From a virus, in the IMG/VR virus record IMGVR_UViG_3300048588_000333, positions 1 through 25,958 of that record: 25,958 nt of DNA; one strand, written 5' to 3'. The translations under genes were made by a program, and so were the position numbers. Every line of letters begins with the position of its first letter. Position 1 is the first letter of the stretch. Positions 19,448 to 25,958 of this stretch are shown here, in pieces. The notes under the pieces were generated by a model. The model did no database searches. It worked only from the letters and a program-made list of their open reading frames with translations, and was not told the origin of the DNA.

Positions 19448-21466
19448 TTAGGCCGTGCAGTTGCTGTTGAGGGTGATGGCACCGACCTGGCGCAGGGCGT
19501 TGTCCATCTGGATCCAGACCTGGTAGTCCACCAAGCCCGTGTTGCTGTTGCGCCAGGGGTTGACCACCAGCTCCACGCCGGGGCCCCAGACGCCGACCAC
19601 GTCCTGGGTCAGGTCGCCAAAGAGCAGGTGCGAGGCCGGCAGCTGGTTGCTCACCAGGCCCTCGTACCCGATCATGCGGCCGTCGTCGGTCCACAGCGGG
19701 GTGTCCGTGCTGCTGAAGCGCTGCTTGGCCTTCAGGATCTCGCGCACGCCCGGCGTGGTCAGCCAGCGCAGCACCGCGTCGTCGGCGTTGGCCGTGGCGA
19801 TGTCGGCCTCGGCGTTCAGCATGTGCGCCAGGGTGGCCGCGCCGCCGCCGAAGGACCCGATGCCCGACCAGTTGATGATGCCGCGGGGGACACCGCTGAT
19901 GCCCGACCCGTTGATGATGGCCGAATCCATGCCCAGAGCCGTCACGGCCAGCAGGTCATTGGTCAGCAGCGCGTCGATGCTGGGGTCGCTCTGCATCAGC
20001 AGCTGGCGGCTGGCCTGAGCCAGGGCCGACCCGGTCTTCGGGGTCATCTGGATCTGACCAAAAGCCGCGTCGCTCTCGGTCGGGGCAACGCCTTCACCCA
20101 CCCAATAGAGGGTGGTAGCACCCGTCTGGCGGCCCATGTAGACGTCGCCCTTCAGGCCGCTGATCATCTGCACGCCGGCCCGGAAGGCGACCGACTTGTT
20201 GCGCAGCAGGGGGACCCAGCCGATCAAGTCGCTGCCGACCAAGGCACCGCCGGCGGCAAAGCTGCCGACCGTCATGTCCCGGCGCATGCCCAGCACGTCG
20301 AAGGGCACCACCATGCCGCCGTTGGACGCCACAGCGCCCCGCTTCAGGGCTTCCGTGTGCGCCTCGGCTTCCAGGCCGTCCAGCTTGCCCTCCATGGCCT
20401 GTTGCATGGCCTTGCGCAGGCTGTAGCGCTGGATGTCCTTGTCGCTCAGGCCGATGGTCTGGTTGGCCGCGCGGCTGGCCGCGTCCACCTTCTTGGCCTT
20501 GCCCAAGGCCTCCAGGGCACGGAGGTAGACGTCGCTGGGGTCGTTGCCTTCCTTGATGCCCTGGCGAACGAGCTCGGCGACCTTGTCGTTGTTGGGGAAC
20601 GCTTCGGCGATGGCGTTGATCTTGGCCACGCGCTCACGCTCGGCCTCCACCGCCTTGTTGCGGGCGCCGGCCAGGTCCACCGTCGCCGGGGCGGCCGGAT
20701 CAGGGCTGGCCGTGCGGGTCGGCTCGGCCGTACGAGCCGAGGCCTGCCCCGCTTCGTAGATCGAAAGGGCATTGCTCTCTTCGGCCGTCAGCTGCTCGCC
20801 GGCGTCGCGGCGGGCCTGCAGGGCCTTCAGCTGCTTCTCGTTCATGGGTCTCTCCTGCGGGGTGGCCTGGTCGTTCATGGAACGGCCAAGGCCTACGGTG
20901 ATGTCCGCCGGCACCGTCACACTGGAACCCTCATAGGGCATCCAGCGCACGACCCGGAAGACTCGGGGGGCATCTCGGGGGGCGTCCTTGGGCGTGACCT
21001 CCTTGACCTTCTCGATCATGTAGCCGACGGAGGTGTTGGGCGTGATGCCGTCCACCATGTCGCGTAGGAGCTCCTCGCCCTTGGGGTTGCGGCTCAGCCG
21101 CACCTTCACCCTCAGCTTCTTGTCCTTGACTTCCCAGGAGGCAATGACGCCCCGCTGGTCCAGCCAGTCGTGCATCCACAGCCAGGGGGCCGAAGCCTCT
21201 AGGCGTGAGCTGTCGATCTCGGTCGGATCGTGCCCCAGGACCTCAATGCCGAAGAACCGTTCCACCGGCTCCTCTGAACTGAGGCTCAGGGTCACTTCCC
21301 GCTTTTCTTCATCCACCGCCTCCCTGGTGAGCTTGACCACCCTTTCCAGGGGGTGATCCAGCTTCAGGGTGCGGTAGAAGTCCTGCTTGACCTTTTCGAG
21401 CTCGGCCGGGTTCTTCTCGGCCAGCTCCTTGTAAAAGCGGATGTTGGGACGGGATTTCTCAGGCAT
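19448..21466 (-). CDS. Fused HK97-type prohead protease, scaffold and major capsid protein
   Basis: The 672-residue protein has three parts. Residues about 40-195 are an HK97 (S78) prohead protease, with His99 in LWMHDWLDQRG and Ser146 in ITPNTSVGYMIEK as catalytic residues. Residues about 205-375 are a charged, coiled-coil-rich scaffold (delta-like) segment. From about residue 378 (AVASNGGMVVPFDVLGMRRD) to the end lies an HK97 major capsid protein. In most phages these are separate genes. The protease would cut the scaffold during head maturation and free mature capsid. An internal ATG at codon 208, with its own ribosome site, may make scaffold-capsid alone. The start overlaps the portal stop by eight bases. 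Confidence 0.85.
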   Translation of the reverse strand: MPEKSRPNIRFYKELAEKNPAELEKVKQDFYRTLKLDHPLERVVKLTREAVDEEKREVTLSLSSEEPVERFFGIEVLGHDPTEIDSSRLEASAPWLWMHDWLDQRGVIASWEVKDKKLRVKVRLSRNPKGEELLRDMVDGITPNTSVGYMIEKVKEVTPKDAPRDAPRVFRVVRWMPYEGSSVTVPADITVGLGRSMNDQATPQERPMNEKQLKALQARRDAGEQLTAEESNALSIYEAGQASARTAEPTRTASPDPAAPATVDLAGARNKAVEAERERVAKINAIAEAFPNNDKVAELVRQGIKEGNDPSDVYLRALEALGKAKKVDAASRAANQTIGLSDKDIQRYSLRKAMQQAMEGKLDGLEAEAHTEALKRGAVASNGGMVVPFDVLGMRRDMTVGSFAAGGALVGSDLIGWVPLLRNKSVAFRAGVQMISGLKGDVYMGRQTGATTLYWVGEGVAPTESDAAFGQIQMTPKTGSALAQASRQLLMQSDPSIDALLTNDLLAVTALGMDSAIINGSGISGVPRGIINWSGIGSFGGGAATLAHMLNAEADIATANADDAVLRWLTTPGVREILKAKQRFSSTDTPLWTDDGRMIGYEGLVSNQLPASHLLFGDLTQDVVGVWGPGVELVVNPWRNSNTGLVDYQVWIQMDNALRQVGAITLNSNCTA
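20843..20858 (-). promoter_or_regulatory. Internal ribosome site and ATG within the protease-capsid gene
   Basis: On the coding strand, GCAGGAGAGACCC lies directly before ATG (20845-20843), codon 208 of the fusion. AGGAG sits at ideal spacing, better than the site before the full-length start. Translation from here would give a 465-residue scaffold-capsid protein without the protease, parallel to the lambda C/Nu3 nesting. Confidence 0.6.
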
Positions 21467-22979
21467 CTTCGTCCTCGCTTTCGGTGGCCTTGGGCGGCGG
21501 GGCCGGCGCCTGCGGCTTGGTGAACGTCGCCACTTTTATCTTCAGCTCGGCGGCCAACTGCTGCTCATGGGCGTACTGGATCCACACATCGCGCAGGTCC
21601 TTGCCCTTCTCGCTTAGGACTTCCGAGTGGGTCGTCAGGCCCAGGGCCAAGGACTCCTTGATGGCCTGCACATCCTTGTAAGGGTCCACCCAATCCCAGC
21701 GGCGGGGGCTGAAGACTGGCTTGTTGAACTTGTCAAACTTGGTCAGCGGCAGGGGCACCGTGCCCTTTAGCATTGAGGCGCGCAGCCAGTTCTCAAAGAC
21801 TGGGGTCAGCAGGTGTGTGACCAGCAGGGCTTGTAGCTGCTTGAAGGCTTCTCGGTTCTCCAGCTCGCCGGCACGGATGGAGCTGTAGTTCACGTTCTCC
21901 AGGTCGTTGGCCAGCGAGTGATAGGACAGGTTCAAGCCTGACGCGATCGCCCGGATCAAAGCCTTGGTGAACGGGTCAAAGGCCGTGGTCGGATGCTGAG
22001 GGTCAAAGGGCTTGAACTCGTAACCATGAGGCAGCTCCTCGACAATGCCTGGGGCCACCTCGAACGAGTGCCCGACCTTGCTGCCATCGTCGCTGGTGGT
22101 CTCGCCGTCGCCTGTGTACTCCGACCCGCTCGGGGTCTGCATAAACCCGGCTTTGGCGGCGCCCAAACGGGCCGCGGTGACCTCAGCCTCGTAGTAGCCG
22201 TCCAGCATCTTCATGTCCATCAGCACCGGGGCGGCGTGTGGGTAGCCCCTGAACTGGTCCACGCGCTGCGGGACGAAGATGTGGATGATTTCCTCAGCGG
22301 GGATGCGGATGCGCTCGTATCCCTCGCCGTACTGCGTGCGGGTCTTGAACCAGTAGGCGACGGCCTTATCGTCCTCATCGACCTCGATGCCGTTGACCAC
22401 CTCATTCTTGCCGCGCTCCCGGGGCAGGTTGTGGGCCTCGTCCAACAGCGAGGGGTCCATCACCTGTAGGGAGTAGCCGTGCTTAAACTGGGAGCCGTAG
22501 CGATGCCGCATGATGGCCTCGCCGTCGCCCACCAGGTGCGTAACGGCCAAGTCGCAGACATCCTTGAAGGCGTAGCGGCCCTGGACTGTGCAGTTCTCCT
22601 TGCGGCACCAATCCTTCCAAGCTGTCTCGATCTTGGTGTTGGCGGCATCGTCATACACCATCTTGTTGCCCTGCATCTCCTGGACCTGCATCTGCAGGAC
22701 AATGCCTTTGGAGCCGACCACGTTGGTGCGGAAGAGGCTGATGGCCCTTGCGCCAAAGCTGGTGTTCAACACCAGGTCGCGGGCGCGGGCCCGCAGGGGG
22801 CCCAGCTGGCCGCGCAGATCCTGGTGGAGGCTGGTTCCGGTCGTCGTCCAGCCATGCGCAAGGCGGCTGCTCACTGCCGCGGTGAAGTTGCGCATGAAGT
22901 GCTGGGTCGGGCGACGACGGCCCGGGCCCTTGACGGGCTCAGGCTCAGGACCGCGCTGACGGGCCGGCAGCTTCTTCAT
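21459..22979 (-). CDS. Lambda-family portal protein
   Basis: The 506-residue product has the lambda gpB-type portal core: VVGSKGIVLQMQVQ, TAWKDWCRKENCTVQGRYAF, CDLAVTHLVGDGEAIMRHRY, then EIIHIFVPQRVDQFRGYPHA and GLNLSYHSLANDLENVNYSS, IRAGELENREAFKQLQALLV and PRRWDWVDPYKDVQAIKESL. It forms the dodecameric ring at the capsid vertex for DNA entry and exit. A proline/acid-rich tail ends the protein. GGGAGGTT is its ribosome site, and the start overlaps the connector's stop (ATGA). Confidence 0.9.
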   Translation of the reverse strand: MKKLPARQRGPEPEPVKGPGRRRPTQHFMRNFTAAVSSRLAHGWTTTGTSLHQDLRGQLGPLRARARDLVLNTSFGARAISLFRTNVVGSKGIVLQMQVQEMQGNKMVYDDAANTKIETAWKDWCRKENCTVQGRYAFKDVCDLAVTHLVGDGEAIMRHRYGSQFKHGYSLQVMDPSLLDEAHNLPRERGKNEVVNGIEVDEDDKAVAYWFKTRTQYGEGYERIRIPAEEIIHIFVPQRVDQFRGYPHAAPVLMDMKMLDGYYEAEVTAARLGAAKAGFMQTPSGSEYTGDGETTSDDGSKVGHSFEVAPGIVEELPHGYEFKPFDPQHPTTAFDPFTKALIRAIASGLNLSYHSLANDLENVNYSSIRAGELENREAFKQLQALLVTHLLTPVFENWLRASMLKGTVPLPLTKFDKFNKPVFSPRRWDWVDPYKDVQAIKESLALGLTTHSEVLSEKGKDLRDVWIQYAHEQQLAAELKIKVATFTKPQAPAPPPKATESEDEDA

Positions 22980-23539
22980 GCTGGGAACCTCCCGTACAGG
23001 ATGTTGGTGCGGCCCCGCGCGCCGCGTTCTTCCTGAGCCACCAGGTACTTGTAGCGGCTATGCGCCTCGATGAGCTGCTCGAGGGTCATGCTCTTGAGCT
23101 TCCGGGTCGTGGCCCCGGTGTTGATCTCGGTCTCCAACATCAGGTTGGTGGCCCTCTCTTCAAGCCTAGCCTCGATGGCGTCCAGCATGATGCGGTTGTG
23201 ACTGCGCTGGTCGCTGGCCGCGGCAATGGTGGCGAGATCTACCAAGACCTCGACCTGGCCCTTTTCCACGGTGACCACTTCGCCAGCCTTGGCGGCGCGG
23301 GCCTCATAGAACCAGACCCCGGCGGCCTTGCTTGAAGAGGTGGCTGCCGAGAGCTCCATCAGGTGGTCATCCCCGACGGCCGAGCAGAGCACATTGAAAG
23401 GACTGGCCGCGGAGTGCACGAAGTAGAAGGTGACGACCCAGCTGTCGCCGGCGGGGTAGTCGGCGTAGCTGCGCTGGACCTTCCAGGTGGTGCCCGCATT
23501 GAGAGTGGCAGGCATCTCCGTCAACGCTTCGATGGCCAT
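22976..23539 (-). CDS. gpW-like head-tail connector
   Basis: I chose ATG 23539, right after GGAGGTGAG; the frame is open further upstream but inside the terminase gene. The protein has 187 residues. Its first two-thirds are beta-rich (GTTWKVQRSYADYPAGDSWV, VTFYFVHSA). The last third, DQRSHNRIMLDAIEARLEER followed by LKSMTLEQLIEAHSRYKYLV, recalls the gpW-type stopper segment found between terminase and portal genes of lambda-like phages. gpW stabilises packaged DNA and prepares the head for the tail. It is longer than lambda gpW, so it may be a related two-domain protein. Confidence 0.6.
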   Translation of the reverse strand: MAIEALTEMPATLNAGTTWKVQRSYADYPAGDSWVVTFYFVHSAASPFNVLCSAVGDDHLMELSAATSSSKAAGVWFYEARAAKAGEVVTVEKGQVEVLVDLATIAAASDQRSHNRIMLDAIEARLEERATNLMLETEINTGATTRKLKSMTLEQLIEAHSRYKYLVAQEERGARGRTNILYGRFPA

Positions 23540-23540
23540 C

Positions 23541-25520
23541 TCACCTCCAACTGTTGACCCAGCCGCGGCGCGGGGGGGCTGTCTGCTTCTTGCGGGCTGA
23601 AGCTGGGCTGGCCGAGGCCGGTCGGGTCGCAGGTTCGGCCGCAGGTTCGCCACCCGAGGCCTCGTTGGCAGCCGACCTTTGGGCTCGTAGCTCTTGCCCC
23701 CGCTTCAACGCCCCCCAGTCAGGGCGCAGATTGAACAGGATGCAGTAGTTGTAGACCTGCAGGTCCAAGGCCTCGTTTCTTGCTGCGTTCCGTTTCTTCT
23801 TCCAGGCCCAGGTCGCCAGGCCCTGGACGTACTTCAGGTAGCGCTCTTCTGAGGTCAGCTGCTCAAAGTGATCCTGGTCGTATCCGTGTCCCTGGGGGTA
23901 GTGCTGGTACCCGGGCCCAGGGTCCTTCAGGTTCAGGAAGGCGTAGAGCTGGCTCTTCGCCTCATCCACGCCCAAGGGCAACAGCACTGCGCCCGTGGCG
24001 GCATCCTTGCTGGGCCGCATGATCAGCGGCTTGTTGGGCCCGCCGACGCCCTTGATGGCCCAGACCCGGCGGCTCTCTCGGCGCCGGCACCAGCGGTAGA
24101 CCTGCTGGGTGTGGTGTCCGCCTGAGTCAACCGCCATGGTGGCGATGCGCATGTCCACGCCAAGCTCGGACCGGTACACCTTGGCCAAGACCTTCTCTAG
24201 GTCTTCCCAGACCGGGGGCAGGGCCGGATCTCCGGGCAGCACCAGTTTCTCGATGCCCCACGATTCTTCGTGGGGGCCCCAGCCCCGCACCTCAACTTCA
24301 ATGCGGGTATCCTGCACATCCGCCGCGGCCGTCAGGACCAGGGCGCCGGCCGGGATCGTGGTGGGGCTGTAGGACTCGCGGCGGCCCAGCAAACTGGCCA
24401 GCTCGATGCCTTGGGCATCGTCTTCCCACACCTCGCCTAGCACGGTGTTGACGAAGACTTTGCGGCGTTCACGGTTCCGGCTCCGCTTCGCTGCGATGTG
24501 CTCAGCCGCGATCTCGGCCAAGGTGGACCAGGGCGAGTACAGCTGGTTGATCCGAAACCCTGCCACCCCGTCAAAGGGCTTGGCAGCGACCCAGCCCTCG
24601 GCGCCAGCTTTTCGAACTGCCTCACGCAGGTCGGCGTCGGTCAGCTGGGCTTGACAGTGCTGGCACTTGTAGTAGGCCTGCTCCGTCAGGTGCTCGCCCT
24701 TTTCGCCTTTGGGCCACTTCACCTGGGCCCACTTCAATGGCTGGGCCTTCTTGCAGTCCCGGCAGGGGACGTAGAACTCGCGCTGGTCGCTCTCTTGATA
24801 GGCAGCCCAGATGCGGCTGGTGGAGGCGTCGGTCGGCGTCGAGATCAGGAAGACCTTCTTGTCGTGGAAGGTCTGGGTCCGGCGCTTAGCCAGGTCGACC
24901 GGGTCACCTTCGCCGCCGGCACTGGCCTCATAGCGGTCGATCTCGTCCGCCAAGACCCGCTTGATCGGGCGGCTGGCCAGGCCAGCGGGGCTATTGGCGC
25001 CCACCATGGTGATGTGCCCGCCAGGGTAGGACTTGTGCAGGATGGTGTTGTTGCTGTCCTTTTTCTTGGGCTCGGCCACCTTGCCGCGCAGGCAGGGGGT
25101 GTCCCGCAGCATCGGCGCCAGGCGGTCCTTGCTCCACGTGTGGGCCATCTCCAGGGTGGGCTGGATGACCAAAAGCGGGGCTGGGTCCTGGTCGATGGTG
25201 TAGCCGACCAGGTTGTTGACCATCTCGGTCTTGCCGATCTGGGCCGAAGCCACCACCACCACGGTGTGGATGGTGGGGTCGTTGAGGGCATCCATGATGC
25301 CCTTCTGGTACATGGCCCTGTCGGTGGACCATTGGCCGGGCTCAGCGCTGGCCTCCTCGCTCAGGCGGCGGTTGGCGTCAGCCCACTCGCTGACAGTCAA
25401 CTTGGGAGGCGGTGCCAGGAGCCTCAAGGCCCTCTGCATGTGCCAGGCTAAGCCGGTCTTGGCCTTGGGCTTGGACTTGGCCTTTTTGGGCCGGGGCTTG
25501 ACCTTCTTGCGCCGCTTCAA
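23541..25520 (-). CDS. Terminase large subunit, GpA family
   Basis: The 659-residue enzyme begins with a very basic leader. It carries a Walker A-like SAQIGKT (92-98), VIQPTLEMAHTWSKDRLAPM, and Walker B-like RVLADEID (188-195). A zinc-binding pair follows (CRDC 253-256 and CQHC 286-289), with the nuclease acid Asp401 in AAADVQDTRIEVEV. These features define the GpA packaging terminase, which cuts concatemers at cos-like sites and pumps DNA into the prohead. Lambda-type neighbours (gpW, portal, FII-like) agree. The start is TTG overlapping the small subunit's stop, with AGGAGG ahead of it. Confidence 0.9.
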   Translation of the reverse strand: MKRRKKVKPRPKKAKSKPKAKTGLAWHMQRALRLLAPPPKLTVSEWADANRRLSEEASAEPGQWSTDRAMYQKGIMDALNDPTIHTVVVVASAQIGKTEMVNNLVGYTIDQDPAPLLVIQPTLEMAHTWSKDRLAPMLRDTPCLRGKVAEPKKKDSNNTILHKSYPGGHITMVGANSPAGLASRPIKRVLADEIDRYEASAGGEGDPVDLAKRRTQTFHDKKVFLISTPTDASTSRIWAAYQESDQREFYVPCRDCKKAQPLKWAQVKWPKGEKGEHLTEQAYYKCQHCQAQLTDADLREAVRKAGAEGWVAAKPFDGVAGFRINQLYSPWSTLAEIAAEHIAAKRSRNRERRKVFVNTVLGEVWEDDAQGIELASLLGRRESYSPTTIPAGALVLTAAADVQDTRIEVEVRGWGPHEESWGIEKLVLPGDPALPPVWEDLEKVLAKVYRSELGVDMRIATMAVDSGGHHTQQVYRWCRRRESRRVWAIKGVGGPNKPLIMRPSKDAATGAVLLPLGVDEAKSQLYAFLNLKDPGPGYQHYPQGHGYDQDHFEQLTSEERYLKYVQGLATWAWKKKRNAARNEALDLQVYNYCILFNLRPDWGALKRGQELRAQRSAANEASGGEPAAEPATRPASASPASARKKQTAPPRRGWVNSWR

Positions 25521-25957
25521 GGCTGGGCCTCTTGGCCATCCCCGTCCGGGGCGGTGGCGTAGCGCTTGCGCAGCGTCTTTAGGATCTCGTCCGGGTCCAT
25601 CTGAGCCAGCTCGGCGAGTGCCTGGTGGACGTCCTTCTCAAGCTTTGCTTGGATCTCGGCGGGCTTTTTGAGCCCCGCCACCACCGGGGCCATTCGCTTG
25701 GGCAGGGCCAGCAACCGGGACCGCAGTGCCATCAGGACTGAGGTGACCGCGTTGCCGACATCCACCGCCGAAGCCAACTCCCCGCGCCGCATGGCGAGGT
25801 CCAGCTCCTTGAGGTCGGCCTGGGCCTTCTTGAGCCGGGCGTCCTCTTGCGTCCGGTCTAGCTTGGCGTGGTCTCCGCTCTCGTTGAGGTGCTTGACCAC
25901 TCGGGCCATGGTCCAGCGCTTGCCGGCCTTGCCGTCCTCTTGGTCGGGGGCCAGGCC
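25517..25957 (-). CDS. Terminase small subunit, Nu1-like (5' end outside the window)
   Basis: The frame is open from the right edge of the window, so the start may lie beyond it; an ATG at 25909 exists but has no clear ribosome site. The N-terminal visible part, GKRWTMARVVKHLNES, suits the end of a winged-helix DNA-recognition domain. A long helical region follows (KLDRTQEDARLKKAQADLKE) together with LALPKRMAPVVAGLKKPAEI, which recall small-terminase proteins. It stops by overlapping the large subunit's TTG start. It would bind the cos site and guide the large subunit. The family call is by position and layout, with the N-terminus missing. Confidence 0.6.
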   Translation of the reverse strand, partial: GLAPDQEDGKAGKRWTMARVVKHLNESGDHAKLDRTQEDARLKKAQADLKELDLAMRRGELASAVDVGNAVTSVLMALRSRLLALPKRMAPVVAGLKKPAEIQAKLEKDVHQALAELAQMDPDEILKTLRKRYATAPDGDGQEAQP

Positions 25958-25958
25958 A

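Noticed and set aside
19229-21067. 612-codon open frame on the + strand
   Set aside because: It is antisense to the capsid fusion and shows Gly/Ala/His/Arg bias typical of shadows in GC-rich DNA, with no family motif.

Overview
The window is a GC-rich stretch of a tailed-phage or prophage genome. The virion type is siphovirus, with lambda-like packaging and neck genes and an HK97-type capsid. No integrase, repressor or clearly chromosomal gene is present, so integrated prophage and free phage cannot be told apart. The host is probably a double-membraned bacterium, because the lysis block encodes an inner-membrane/outer-membrane spanin pair with a lipobox. Threonine/proline-rich TPT linkers and heavy G/C third positions are notable, but the host taxon cannot be named.

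Positions 119-4092 (+ strand) hold a tightly overlapping early or DNA-metabolism cassette: a DUF5131 (Gp37/Gp68-like) protein, a C5 cytosine methyltransferase with seven internal repeats, an ASCH-like protein, a small Cys/His protein and a VRR-NUC-like nuclease. It probably continues an operon that begins before the window.

Positions 4093-4832 are noncoding and dense in structure. They hold an 11-bp hairpin, a tRNA-like acceptor/T-arm segment inside a perfect 16-bp inverted repeat, a promoter-like site, a roughly 190-nt candidate RNA ending in a textbook intrinsic terminator, and then an AT-rich promoter/operator region. This region drives a two-gene module (4833-5597) resembling a HicB/HicA toxin-antitoxin pair in antitoxin-first order. 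A terminator-like hairpin at 5627-5654 separates it from the convergent late genes.

From 25957 down to 5720 (- strand) runs the late operon. Its order is terminase small subunit (partial), terminase large subunit (GpA family), gpW-like connector, lambda-type portal, fused prohead protease-scaffold-major capsid, two small virion proteins, FII-like head-tail joining protein fused to Fn3, tail terminator candidate, a small protein, major tail tube, tail assembly chaperone with an apparent +1 frameshift extension, tape measure, distal-tail candidate, hub-like protein, collar-type tail fibre, two signal-peptide proteins, a membrane/coiled-coil protein, GH108-type endolysin, holin candidate, i-spanin and o-spanin. 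Most neighbours overlap by a few bases, so the block is probably translated from long late mRNAs. The start of that operon and its promoter lie outside the window.

The points most worth a second look are the 4.1-4.6 kb RNA locus, the frameshift in the tail chaperone, the internal start in the protease-capsid fusion, the serial GC hairpins between head genes, and the pair of exported proteins in the late operon.
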